Positions 8,034 to 16,658 of a DNA stretch of 64,000 nucleotides are shown here, one piece after another. The notes under the pieces are model-generated. The model saw nothing but the letters and a program-made list of their open reading frames with translations. It did no database searches and was not told the DNA's origin. Origin of the DNA: Cellulophaga baltica (lineage in GTDB: Bacteria > Bacteroidota > Bacteroidia > Flavobacteriales > Flavobacteriaceae); NCBI RefSeq assembly GCF_900102165.1, contig NZ_FNBD01000002.1, positions 1 to 64,000 of the forward strand, written 5' to 3'. How positions within the stretch are numbered: position 1 is the stretch's first letter; every line of letters starts with the position of its first letter. The translations under genes and the position numbers were made by a program.

Positions 8034-8075
8034 AAAACTCCGGTAAACAAATATGTTTTGCTTACCGGAGTTTTC
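8034..8075 (-). terminator. Strong bidirectional terminator
   Basis: AAAACTCCGGTAA pairs with TTACCGGAGTTTT, giving a long perfect stem with about 12 loop bases and T tracts on both sides. It lies 26 bp downstream of the stop of the 48-residue ORF, which supports that ORF being a real transcribed gene. Confidence 0.85.
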
Positions 8076-8100
8076 TTATTACAATAGCCTGAGTTTTACA

Positions 8101-8247
8101 TTACCCCATAGCGCTAAAATAATTTGGAGCTGAAGACTGCTTAGGAACTAATGCCCTCACAATACTTTCATGCAACAATAATTCATTATTTGTGATAATT
8201 ACTTTTTCGCTAATTCTTTCCGTTCCTTTATATTGATTTGTTTCCAT
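8101..8247 (-). CDS. 48-residue small protein of unknown function
   Basis: The minus-strand frame runs from ATG at 8247 to TAA at 8101. The product begins METNQYKGTERISEKVI and ends SAPNYFSAMG. It has no signal peptide or membrane segment. Support comes from normal codon use and from a strong terminator directly downstream. The shape is an amphipathic helix region, a hydrophobic middle (IITNNELLLH), then a short tail rich in small residues and ending in Gly, which could suit a precursor peptide. No modification enzyme lies next to it, so this is only a possibility. Confidence 0.5.
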   Translation of the reverse strand: METNQYKGTERISEKVIITNNELLLHESIVRALVPKQSSAPNYFSAMG

Positions 8248-8538
8248 TTGGTATAGTTTTATGTGTGCTACAAAGATGAACTCTCACCTCGAAGAAGTTG
8301 TTATACAATTTCAAGAAATTATTGTATAATATTAGGATTAACGAATCCAAATTAGCAAGTCTGCACCACAATTTCTAGTGCTGGTCATTTCATAAACAAC
8401 AAGAAACCTCCAATACACCCTCAAAAGAATTCTATTAACAACAATTAAAACTCTCCTATTATAAATTCTGTTAGCTTAGAGCTGCTTTAGGATAACCGCT
8501 AAATCATTTTTACACACACCTTTAATACCACACACAGA

Positions 8539-10425
8539 TTGAAGCATACCGCATTAGTAAAATTATTTCTAGCCTTACCTATTACTTTATTTATTCTTCT
8601 ATTTGGAACTAATACCCGCACTATTGTGCCCTACTCCACAACAGAAGAAATAAATTCAAACACACGAATTGACAACCTTAGCCTTTTTCCTGATAGTGAC
8701 GGAGACGGACTCACAGATGACATTGATGAGGATGATGACAATGATGGTATTCCCGATCTTTTTGAAGACGGTTGTGAAGTAAGCACCGGATTTGGAACGC
8801 CTCCTCCTAGTCTAGGGTCAACAAACTATGTAACTTCTATCTACACCAACTATAGCGGCTTTTGGTCCTCATCTGTGGGAGCCCTGAACACGACATCTTA
8901 TGATAATGTCTCTGAACTTTTAGCATTTACTGTAGGTAGCCAAACCTATGCTACAGGCGTTGGAGCCACTGCTATGATAGATACAGATAATAATGGGTTT
9001 TATGATAATGTAGACACGGATGGAGATGCCGTAGCAGATTTAACGGTAGCAGAAACTTCGTGGACCGCATTAAGACCTGTGACCAGTATTACATCTGGCG
9101 TACGTCTAGAAGGTAGAGCCATAGATGGCAATACTTCAAATGCCGTAGGACCACAGCTCACCTCTGGCGGAATACCCTTTAATCCATACCTATATCAAGG
9201 AGAAAGAGGTCTTGATATGGGGTATGCTATTGCAAATATTGACAATGCCTGGTATTTTAGTCTAGGAGGAACAAACACAGCTGCCTATGGAGATGGTGAG
9301 ATGGATATTCTTCTAACCCAAGGCGCACAATTAGGGAGTGGTTTGAACTATAACAGACTACATTTGTTAGATGAAGATGGAAATTATCTAGATAATGGTG
9401 TTGAAGTTAATTGGAATGATACACCTGTAGTAGGAAACTCTAATGTAGATCAATACAATGCAAATGATTCCTCTAGCGGTAGAAATCAAAAAAAGAATAT
9501 TCGCCTTGCTGCAGTTGAATTATCTGAATTTGGACTTACAGCTGCCGAAAGAGCTAAAGCAATAATATTTCGACTTGAAATTTCCGCGAATGCAGATCCT
9601 ATATTTTTTGTAGTAAATGATAAAAGTTTTTACACCGGTTGTACTCCTTTAGATTCTGATGGCGATGGGATACCAAACAGTTTAGATTTGGATAGTGATA
9701 ACGATGGCATATATGATGGTATTGAAGCTGGTCACGGAAAAACACTTGTTGATGGACGAGTAACCGGATCTGTGGGTACGGATGGTATACCCGATAGCGT
9801 ACAGGCTACAGGACAATTTGACAATGGTACAATAAATTATCAAATTAATGATTCTGATACGGATAACACTTTTGATTTTTTATCTTCTGATAGTGATGCT
9901 GATGGATGTACTGATGTTATAGAAGCTGGTTTTCTAGATCCCGACAACGATGCTATACTAGGCAATTCTCCAGTATCTATAGACTTCTGGGGGGTAATCA
10001 TTAATCAAGGCGGATACACCGGTACAAGAGATGGAAATACAAATGCTGTCCCCGACTACCAAGAAGCTAGTGCAGCACCAACTATTACTATGGAACCACA
10101 AGACACCATTATTATTGATGGAAATTCTGGCTCTATTTCTGTTACAGCCTCAAATACCGCACAATATCAGTGGCAAATAAGTACGGATGGAGGAACAAGT
10201 TTTTCTGATATTATCGATTTTGCAAGCTATACAGGAATTCAAACAGCTACTCTGACCATTCATAATGCAAATATAGAATTTAACGGCTTGGAATTTCGAG
10301 TAATACTTTCAAATGAAGGGTATGTATGCTCCTCTCCTATTATTTCCGAAAGTGTAGTATTAGATATCAGAATAAAAACAATGATTACCAATCGGAAAAT
10401 AACATACCGAATTCATAAAGCATAA
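8539..10425 (+). CDS. Secreted protein with thrombospondin type 3-like calcium repeats
   Basis: A 628-residue exported protein starting at TTG with a signal peptide (hydrophobic residues about 6-22). Aspartate-rich calcium-binding repeats occur after the signal (DSDGDGLTDDIDEDDDNDG, about residues 53-75) and again around 370-400 (DSDGDGIPNSLDLDSDNDG) and 450-470. Between them is a beta-rich domain of about 250 residues. The C-terminal ~100 residues look Ig-like (ITMEPQDTIIIDGNSG, then YQWQISTDGG). No type IX secretion C-terminal domain (GxY strands) is evident; the tail is the basic MITNRKITYRIHK. Surface adhesion or matrix roles are known for such proteins. It is followed by a glycosyltransferase gene. 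Confidence 0.8.
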   Translation: MKHTALVKLFLALPITLFILLFGTNTRTIVPYSTTEEINSNTRIDNLSLFPDSDGDGLTDDIDEDDDNDGIPDLFEDGCEVSTGFGTPPPSLGSTNYVTSIYTNYSGFWSSSVGALNTTSYDNVSELLAFTVGSQTYATGVGATAMIDTDNNGFYDNVDTDGDAVADLTVAETSWTALRPVTSITSGVRLEGRAIDGNTSNAVGPQLTSGGIPFNPYLYQGERGLDMGYAIANIDNAWYFSLGGTNTAAYGDGEMDILLTQGAQLGSGLNYNRLHLLDEDGNYLDNGVEVNWNDTPVVGNSNVDQYNANDSSSGRNQKKNIRLAAVELSEFGLTAAERAKAIIFRLEISANADPIFFVVNDKSFYTGCTPLDSDGDGIPNSLDLDSDNDGIYDGIEAGHGKTLVDGRVTGSVGTDGIPDSVQATGQFDNGTINYQINDSDTDNTFDFLSSDSDADGCTDVIEAGFLDPDNDAILGNSPVSIDFWGVIINQGGYTGTRDGNTNAVPDYQEASAAPTITMEPQDTIIIDGNSGSISVTASNTAQYQWQISTDGGTSFSDIIDFASYTGIQTATLTIHNANIEFNGLEFRVILSNEGYVCSSPIISESVVLDIRIKTMITNRKITYRIHKA

Positions 10426-10590
10426 GATTGCAATTGTTTTAAGAGCATTTTTAAAGTTCATATCTAATTGTACAAAAAAACACTACCTAATTTAATAACC
10501 TATTCCAAAGGTTTTAATAAAACAGAGATAACCTACGCTTATCATTAGCGTTATACTTTAGCATTTCATATAAGATAGTATACCGTTCTG

Positions 10591-11406
10591 ATGGAAGACA
10601 CACTTTCGATAATTATAAGTACTTACAATTCTGAAAAATGGTTGCAAAAAGTACTTTGGGGTTATAATGTTCAAACCTATAAACAGTTTGAAATTATTAT
10701 TGCCGATGACGGCTCTACTCCCGCCACAAAACAATTAATTAATGAGATTAAAAAAGATGTCTTTTACAACATACAACATGTATGGCACGAAGACAATGGC
10801 TTCCAAAAATGTAAGATTTTAAATAAGGCTATCAGAGCCTGTAATTTTGATTACATCCTGATGACGGATGGCGACTGCATACCTCGAAAAGATTTTGTAC
10901 AGGTCCACTATGTAAATAGAAAAAAAGGGTTCTTCTTATCCGGCGGATATAGTAAGCTTCCACTGTCTATCTCAGAACAAATTACCCAGATGGATATTGA
11001 AGCGCAAAATTGCTTTGATATAAAATGGTTAAAGCAAAATGGATTGCCTAAAAAATTTAAAAAGAAAAAATTGATTGCAGATGCCGAAAAAGCAGCCTTT
11101 TTAAATAAAATTACAACGACGAAAGCATCTTGGAATGGTCATAATTCATCTGGTTGGAAGAAGGACATTCTTGCTGTTAACGGATTTGATGAACGTATGC
11201 AATACGGTGGCGAAGATAGAGAAATGGGGCACCGTTTATTTTTCAGAGGAATCAAGGGAATACAAATTAGATATAGTGCCGTCTGCGTACATTTAGATCA
11301 CGAAAGAAGCTACAAAAACGATGCTATAATCGCCATAAACAAGAAAATACGTAAGGAAACTAAATTCACAAAAAGTATCTGGACACCCTATGGGATTATG
11401 AAGTAA
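10591..11406 (+). CDS. Family 2 glycosyltransferase
   Basis: A 271-residue cytosolic GT-A enzyme. The N-terminus has SIIISTYNSEKWLQKVL and the acidic IIADDGS. The metal-binding DXD-type segment is MTDGDCIPRKDF (about residue 90). The second half has GHNSSGWKKDILAVNGFDER and GGEDREMGHRL, the motif shared with the galactosyltransferase C-terminal (7C) domain, where E-D acts in catalysis. It probably adds a sugar to a surface polysaccharide or glycolipid. Donor and acceptor cannot be told, and no other polysaccharide genes lie next to it. The gene stands alone: 166 bp separate it from the secreted protein gene and about 500 bp from the AraC gene. Confidence 0.88.
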   Translation: MEDTLSIIISTYNSEKWLQKVLWGYNVQTYKQFEIIIADDGSTPATKQLINEIKKDVFYNIQHVWHEDNGFQKCKILNKAIRACNFDYILMTDGDCIPRKDFVQVHYVNRKKGFFLSGGYSKLPLSISEQITQMDIEAQNCFDIKWLKQNGLPKKFKKKKLIADAEKAAFLNKITTTKASWNGHNSSGWKKDILAVNGFDERMQYGGEDREMGHRLFFRGIKGIQIRYSAVCVHLDHERSYKNDAIIAINKKIRKETKFTKSIWTPYGIMK

Positions 11407-11527
11407 AAGTACTTCAGACAACAAAGCATTCAACTTACAATTCTACTACCTGTTTTTAGTCCCATTACAGGACGTTTTCCTTCTTAGAAACTCTTGATAT
11501 AAAAAAAAAGAGCCTATCTTTCATAAC

Positions 11528-11731
11528 TTATTCAATACCGCTTTGGCCGTTGAATTTAGAGATACCATAATTGTCTTTAACATTTTTATCGGTATCCCAC
11601 GTCCTAACAATTTTATTCGGAAGATTCCCTGCTTTGATGCATTTAGATCCATTAACATCAGGAGTATCATACGCATTAATAGCACTCCATTTTAGCACCC
11701 AGTAATCAACAGAATTTGAAGTTTTTGTTAT
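11528..11731 (-). pseudogene. Open frame without start codon, possible gene remnant
   Basis: Minus-strand codons 11731 to 11531, ending in TAA at 11528, read as 67 residues including DYWVLKWSAINAYDTPDVN and KIVRTWDTDKNVKDNYGI. The composition is protein-like, with tryptophans and tyrosines in plausible positions, but there is no ATG and an in-frame TAG lies at the upstream edge. It looks like the C-terminal stub of a degraded gene. The rest of the 11407-11914 gap shows no other gene. I do not recognise the family. Confidence 0.3.
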
Positions 11732-11914
11732 CTACTACACCCAACAAAACAGACCTTACGATTAAAAAATTGACTTTCCTTAACCAACACTATATTACCC
11801 ATTTTATTAAGTTTTTTGTTTTATTTAGTGAAATTTATATAATAATTGATAATTTAACCTCCCCAATATTGCTATTTCACCATTACAAGTGATTTAACAA
11901 ACAAATTTTTATTT

Positions 11915-12799
11915 ATGAAATTGACCTATAAACAGACGGAAAACAGGCCTGAGAATTCATTTCTAGCAAGACAAGACAGATTGCCGTGCATTGAACAAAA
12001 TTGGCATTTTCATAAAGAATTAGAATTAATTTATTTTATAAAAAGTACAGGAACAAGGTATGTTGGCAATTCTATAGGTAATTTTGCTCCAGGAGAATTA
12101 TACCTAATAGGAAGCAATGTTCCTCATCTCTTTAAAAATCACAAAGAGTATTATGCTGACAATTTAGAAGATGAGGCTGTAGATCTGGTGGTTATCAAAT
12201 TTGTGCCTGATTTCTTAGGTGAAAATTTTTTAGATTTAGCGGAATCAAAAAAAATACAGTTACTCTTTCAGCGTGCAAATATGGGGCTACAATTTTCTAA
12301 AGCGGTAACCTATTTAGTACACAATTATATTTTAGGCTTGTTAGGAAACAAAGGACTTTCAAGAATAATTGGCTTATTGAATATTTTAGATATCCTCTCT
12401 GTAGGTGAAAATTACAAAACCTTATGTTCAGAAGTAATTACAAGTAACTATAGTAAAAATGAAAAAGATCGCATGGGGAGAGTGGTCACTTTTTTAACAG
12501 AGAATTTTGACAAAAAAATTGAATTGGATGAAGTAGCGGCTATTGCTTATATGACACCCAATGCTTTTTGTCGTTACTTTAAAAAAAGAACCCATAAATC
12601 CTTTACACAATACTTAAACGAAATTAGGTTACGTCATGCCTGTAAACTTTTAATTGAAGGAGAAATGCAAATAGCAACAGTTTGCTATCAATCTGGCTTT
12701 AATACACTCACCAATTTTAATAGACAATTTAAAACGCTCATGAAAGTTACTCCTTCAGAATATATGGAAAAGTATAATGAAGCTTTAGGGGCACGATAG
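11915..12799 (+). CDS. AraC-family regulator, likely of the carrageenan locus
   Basis: A 294-residue cytosolic regulator. The N-terminal ~150 residues form a cupin-type ligand-binding domain (NWHFHKELELIYFIKSTGT, then FAPGELYLIGSNVPHLFKN). The C-terminal ~100 residues hold two helix-turn-helix motifs, the second with ATVCYQSGFNTLTNFNRQFK and the family ending KVTPSEYMEKY. It is the first gene of the large locus and faces the transporters and anhydrosugar genes. Direct repeats with 21-bp spacing, the usual geometry of AraC sites, lie ahead of at least five transcription units here. I infer it binds these and responds to a carrageenan-derived sugar. The ligand is not proven. Confidence 0.9.
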   Translation: MKLTYKQTENRPENSFLARQDRLPCIEQNWHFHKELELIYFIKSTGTRYVGNSIGNFAPGELYLIGSNVPHLFKNHKEYYADNLEDEAVDLVVIKFVPDFLGENFLDLAESKKIQLLFQRANMGLQFSKAVTYLVHNYILGLLGNKGLSRIIGLLNILDILSVGENYKTLCSEVITSNYSKNEKDRMGRVVTFLTENFDKKIELDEVAAIAYMTPNAFCRYFKKRTHKSFTQYLNEIRLRHACKLLIEGEMQIATVCYQSGFNTLTNFNRQFKTLMKVTPSEYMEKYNEALGAR

Positions 12800-12844
12800 T
12801 AATATTCCTCAACAATTGTTTATTAAAAACCTCAATATCGCATA

Positions 12845-12875
12845 AGGTAAAATAATGCTAATTAAAGATAGTGGC
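12845..12875 (+). promoter_or_regulatory. AraC-type direct repeat ahead of gntP-like gene
   Basis: AGGTAAAATA at 12845 is followed 21 bp later by a weaker half, AGATAGTGGC. The first half matches the motif found at other operons of the locus. The second half is poor, so this is the least certain copy. It lies 66 bp before the transporter start. Confidence 0.4.
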
Positions 12876-12941
12876 TAGGCATTAACAGCGAAAACCTCTT
12901 ACTATTTTTGATTTCTAACCAAACTATTTTAAACGCAAATT

Positions 12942-14246
12942 ATGTCGGCATTAATCACCTTAATTCTTTGTATTACGCTATTAATTATAGCTATCACAAT
13001 TTTTAAGATTCACCCGATTCCTGCATTGCTTTTTTTCGGTTTACTATTAGGAATAACTACTGGCGGTACCGTAAGCACTGTGACGGAAAGCTTATTAAAT
13101 GGTTTTGGAAATACATTGAAATGGATAGGCCTCATCATATTTTTTGGCGCATTCTTAGGTGAAATTCTATCCGAATCTGGAGGTGCCGAAATAATTGCAA
13201 ATACGATTATAAAAGTATTTGGAGTTAAATATTTACCGTTAAGTATGGCTTTCATTGGTTTTCTTATTGGTATTCCTGTATTTATGGATGTTGCTTACTT
13301 AACTTTACTACCAACATTACAGGTCTTATCTAAAAAATCTGGCCACTCCATATTGGCCCTAGGGCTCTCATTAGCTATGAGTTTAACCGTGGCACATGCG
13401 CTTATACCTCCTACTCCTGGTCCGCTAGCTGTAGCCGCACTTTTAGAAGTTAATGTGGGTGACATTATCCCTCTAAATATTTTAATCGCAATATTTGCTA
13501 TCGGTGGTGGCTTAATTTGGCTCCAATGGAATAAGAAGTTTTTACAAAGAGCCCAAACACAAGAAACCATTCAAATTAGCGTCAAAAAAAAGCAGCTTAA
13601 AGGCTTTAAAAAAATATTGCCTTTTGTAGCACTTTTATTGCCACTAGCACTTATGTCTATTGGCGCAATTTACTCTTCTGACAACCAAATTATAGCTTTC
13701 ATTAAAAATCCTATCTGGGCTCTATCGCTAGGAATTTTATGTGCACTCCCGCTGATATCAACATTAGATTTTAGTAAAACTATACATCAATATTTTCAAA
13801 ATGCCGCGTCAAAAACAGCTTTAGTAATTCTTATTACTGGCACAGGTGGGGCTTTCGGGCAAGTGATTAAAGACACTGAAATTGTAAACGCCCTGTTTTC
13901 TGATGTTAACGCCACTGGGGTAATGGTAATTATAATTCCTTTTTTTCTAAGTATGCTATTTACAACAGTAACTGGTTCTATAACGGTCTCTCTGATTACT
14001 ACCGCCTCTATAGTAGCTCCTTTAATTGCTAATGGCATGTTAGACCCAAAATTTACCACTGCTGCTATATGTGCTGGTTCCTTAGGAATAATTCATGTAA
14101 ATAGTAGCTTCTTTTGGCTATTTAAAGAAGTGCACGATATATCCGTAAGTAAACTTCTAAAATCTTTTAGTGTGCTTTCTTTGCTGACGTCCTTATCTGG
14201 AGGAGTTATTGTTTTAGCCACGTATTATATCCAAGGATTACTCTAA
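12942..14246 (+). CDS. GntP-family sugar-acid permease
   Basis: A 434-residue inner-membrane protein with about 12-14 hydrophobic segments. GntP family features are HPIPALLFFGLLLGI early on, the IGIPVFMDVAYLTLLP segment, HALIPPTPGPLAVAALL and the late GSLGIIHVNSSFFWLFKE motif. Known members are proton symporters for gluconate and related aldonates. In this locus it could take up galactonate-like or anhydrogalactonate-like acids, but substrate cannot be read from sequence. It follows the AraC gene by about 140 bp, with a candidate regulator site between, and precedes a RhaT-like transporter. The presence of two unrelated transporters next to the anhydrosugar enzymes suggests each handles a different intermediate. 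Confidence 0.9.
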   Translation: MSALITLILCITLLIIAITIFKIHPIPALLFFGLLLGITTGGTVSTVTESLLNGFGNTLKWIGLIIFFGAFLGEILSESGGAEIIANTIIKVFGVKYLPLSMAFIGFLIGIPVFMDVAYLTLLPTLQVLSKKSGHSILALGLSLAMSLTVAHALIPPTPGPLAVAALLEVNVGDIIPLNILIAIFAIGGGLIWLQWNKKFLQRAQTQETIQISVKKKQLKGFKKILPFVALLLPLALMSIGAIYSSDNQIIAFIKNPIWALSLGILCALPLISTLDFSKTIHQYFQNAASKTALVILITGTGGAFGQVIKDTEIVNALFSDVNATGVMVIIIPFFLSMLFTTVTGSITVSLITTASIVAPLIANGMLDPKFTTAAICAGSLGIIHVNSSFFWLFKEVHDISVSKLLKSFSVLSLLTSLSGGVIVLATYYIQGLL

Positions 14247-14269
14247 ATATTCATAAAATAGCTTCTGAA

Positions 14270-14301
14270 GGGTTAAAATAATGCCTACTTGGGGTAAAAT
14301 C
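14270..14301 (+). promoter_or_regulatory. AraC-type direct repeat ahead of the RhaT-like gene
   Basis: GGTTAAAATA at 14271 and GGGTAAAATC at 14292 are spaced exactly 21 bp apart, the best copy of the motif in the window. It ends about 100 bp before the rhaT-like start, leaving room for a promoter, and would control the operon running on to the aldolase and VOC genes. Confidence 0.65.
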
Positions 14302-14404
14302 ATTGAATTAAGGCTGGGTATAATCAATTTTCTTTGTAGTAGTATGATAGGAGTTTGTTTTTAAAACACTAGTTTAAATCCTATTCATCTAAAATTAAGA
14401 ACAT

Positions 14405-15412
14405 ATGAATGATTACACCTTAGCAATAACCTTGGTCCTATTTGCAAGTTTCTTCCAAGGAACTTTCGGATTAGGTATGAAAAATATTGCTCCATTAAAA
14501 TGGGAAGCTTGGTGGTTAATTCATTCATTAGTAGCTATGATTATTGTACCAGTAGCTTGGGCATTATTTGTAATTCCAGATCTTTTTCAAGTAATTCAAC
14601 AAACGCCATCCTACACATTATTTATTGCTGCTTTTTATGGATTACTTTGGGGTATAGGTGGTATCTTATTTGGTATTAGTGTAGAGAAAACGGGAATATC
14701 TATTACCTATGGGATAGTAATGGGGCTTGCCGCATCTGTTGGAAGTATGATTCCGCTGTTTCAAATAGAAGGAGCTTTTGAGCAACCATCTTTCCCAATA
14801 ATTCTAGCTGGAGTAATTCTTCTTCTAATTGGCGTTGGGATTACTGCGGTAGCGGGTGTAAAAAGAGATCAATTACATACAAAAAATTCCTCTAGTAACA
14901 AGTCTATTAAAATTGGAGTACTCATCGCAGTAACCTCTGGCATTCTTTCTGCCTCTTTAAATGTTGGCTTCATAAAAGCAGGGCCTGTTTCATCGTTAGC
15001 TATTGAAAGCTATAATGCTTCTACACAAAATGCAAGCTTAGCTTCATGGGTAGTGGTACTCATAGGCGGGTTTATCATGAACGGTGGTTATGCTTTATTT
15101 CTATTGATAAAAAATAATTCTTGGAGCTCTTATAAAGTAAAAAATAGCAAAAAAGCATATTTCTGGGCAGTTCTAACAGGTATTTTCTGGTTTGCCGCCT
15201 TAGGTGTATATGGACAAGGCGCAGCATTAATGGGTAATTTAGGTCCTGTAATAGGTTGGCCTATACTTTTAGGACTAGCATTAATCATTAGTAACATTTG
15301 GGCTTATCGTGCAGGAGAATGGAATAATGCACGAGAACCTTTCAAAATTCTACTAGGGGGGCTAGCCGTTTTAATTGGTGCCATTTGCCTTCTAGGATAT
15401 GCCAATTATTAG
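14405..15412 (+). CDS. RhaT-family sugar/proton symporter
   Basis: A 335-residue inner-membrane protein with about ten hydrophobic segments. The family features of RhaT (L-rhamnose/H+ symporter) are GTFGLGMKNIAPLKWEAWW near the start, the WGIGGILFGISVEKTG segment and the FWFAALGVYGQGAALMGNLG region. No rhamnose catabolic genes are present, and the enzymes that follow act on 3,6-anhydrogalactose. I infer that it imports released anhydrogalactose or a neutral galactose derivative across the inner membrane. It starts the run rhaT-like, dauB, dauA, dgoK, dgoA, VOC, with 76 bp to the cycloisomerase gene. It is preceded by the best AraC-type site of the locus. Confidence 0.9.
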   Translation: MNDYTLAITLVLFASFFQGTFGLGMKNIAPLKWEAWWLIHSLVAMIIVPVAWALFVIPDLFQVIQQTPSYTLFIAAFYGLLWGIGGILFGISVEKTGISITYGIVMGLAASVGSMIPLFQIEGAFEQPSFPIILAGVILLLIGVGITAVAGVKRDQLHTKNSSSNKSIKIGVLIAVTSGILSASLNVGFIKAGPVSSLAIESYNASTQNASLASWVVVLIGGFIMNGGYALFLLIKNNSWSSYKVKNSKKAYFWAVLTGIFWFAALGVYGQGAALMGNLGPVIGWPILLGLALIISNIWAYRAGEWNNAREPFKILLGGLAVLIGAICLLGYANY

Positions 15413-15488
15413 CGTCTACAAACAAATAACTAACCATTAATTTCTTGTTCCCAAATGACAAGAAAATTTATAAACAATAGGATTAAGC

Positions 15489-16658
15489 ATGAAAATTAAA
15501 ACTATAGAACCCTTCGTAATTAGCCATAAGCTAGATACACCCTTCTATTTCTCGCAATGGCAATATGACACGCGAAAAATTTGCTTAGTCAAAATTACCT
15601 TAGAAGATGGAACGTATGGTTGGGGAGAAGGTTATGGTCCTGCCAACGTTATTAAAGCTGGAATCGAATTTTTCACTCCTTTTTTAATTGGTAAAACTGC
15701 ATTAGAAAATGAAGTACTTTGGGAAGAAATGTACCGCAGATCTATGGATTATGCCAGAAGTGGTTCCCTACAAGCTTCCTTAAGTGCTATTGATGTGGCT
15801 TTATGGGATTTAAAAGGAAAACTCCTGAATCAGCCTGTATCCGTACTTCTAGGTGGTTTAAAAAATCCAATCATACAGCCTTATGCTACCGGATTGTATT
15901 TTACACGAGTAGAAAATTTAGAAAAATCATTAATAGAAGAAGCCTTACTTTACAAATCTCAAGGGTTTAAAGCGATAAAAATGAAGGTGGGCCTAAGTCT
16001 TAAAGAAGATATCAAATACGTGGCAGCAATACGCAAAGCTATTGGTTCTGATATTAGATTAATGATCGATTCTAACCATGCCTATTCGTATAAAGAGGCC
16101 ATTGAATTGGCCCGAAAAGTAGAACAATATGATATCTCTTGGTTTGAAGAGCCTGTTTCTCCGGAAGATTATAAAGGGTATAAAAAACTAAGAGAGAATA
16201 CAACAATCCCTATTGCTGGAGGAGAATGCGAATATCTAAAATTTGGTTTTAAACGCTTACTGGAAAATGAATGTATTGATATTGCACAGCCAGATATTTG
16301 TGCCGCGGGCGGACTTACAGAAGCCAAGAAAATTGCTACTATTGTGCAAGCGTTTCACAAAGATGTAGTGCCGCATACTTGGGGCACTTGGATTGCTATA
16401 AGTGCTGCTGCTCATTTTATCGGTAATTTGGATAAAAATCCAGGTAGGATGTATAATGACCTTCCTACCATGGAGTTAGATAGAACAGAAAATGCATTGA
16501 GAGACATTGTTACGCAAGGCCAAATAAACGTAGTTAATGGTCAATTTTGCGTCCCTACAACTCCTGGATTGGGGGTAGATGTAGACATGAATAAATTAAA
16601 AGAATATTTGGATAAAGAAACACTTCAAAATGAACACAACTTTGAAATTCGGTCATAA
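15489..16658 (+). CDS. dauB: Enolase-superfamily 3,6-anhydrogalactonate cycloisomerase
   Basis: A 389-residue cytosolic enzyme of the mandelate racemase/muconate lactonising group. It has an N-terminal capping domain, then a barrel carrying the KAIKMKVG lysine motif (about residues 160-167), metal ligands in RLMIDSNHAY (D about 194), WFEEPVSPED (E about 221) and AGGECEY (E about 247), and a late histidine in VVPHTWGTW. It probably converts 3,6-anhydrogalactonate to 2-keto-3-deoxygalactonate. A galactonate dehydratase would look similar. The neighbours (aldehyde dehydrogenase, KDGal kinase and aldolase, GH127, GH16, sulfatases) favour the cycloisomerase of the carrageenan pathway (DauB in Zobellia, from memory). 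Its last 29 bp overlap the next gene, which indicates translational coupling. Confidence 0.85.
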   Translation: MKIKTIEPFVISHKLDTPFYFSQWQYDTRKICLVKITLEDGTYGWGEGYGPANVIKAGIEFFTPFLIGKTALENEVLWEEMYRRSMDYARSGSLQASLSAIDVALWDLKGKLLNQPVSVLLGGLKNPIIQPYATGLYFTRVENLEKSLIEEALLYKSQGFKAIKMKVGLSLKEDIKYVAAIRKAIGSDIRLMIDSNHAYSYKEAIELARKVEQYDISWFEEPVSPEDYKGYKKLRENTTIPIAGGECEYLKFGFKRLLENECIDIAQPDICAAGGLTEAKKIATIVQAFHKDVVPHTWGTWIAISAAAHFIGNLDKNPGRMYNDLPTMELDRTENALRDIVTQGQINVVNGQFCVPTTPGLGVDVDMNKLKEYLDKETLQNEHNFEIRS

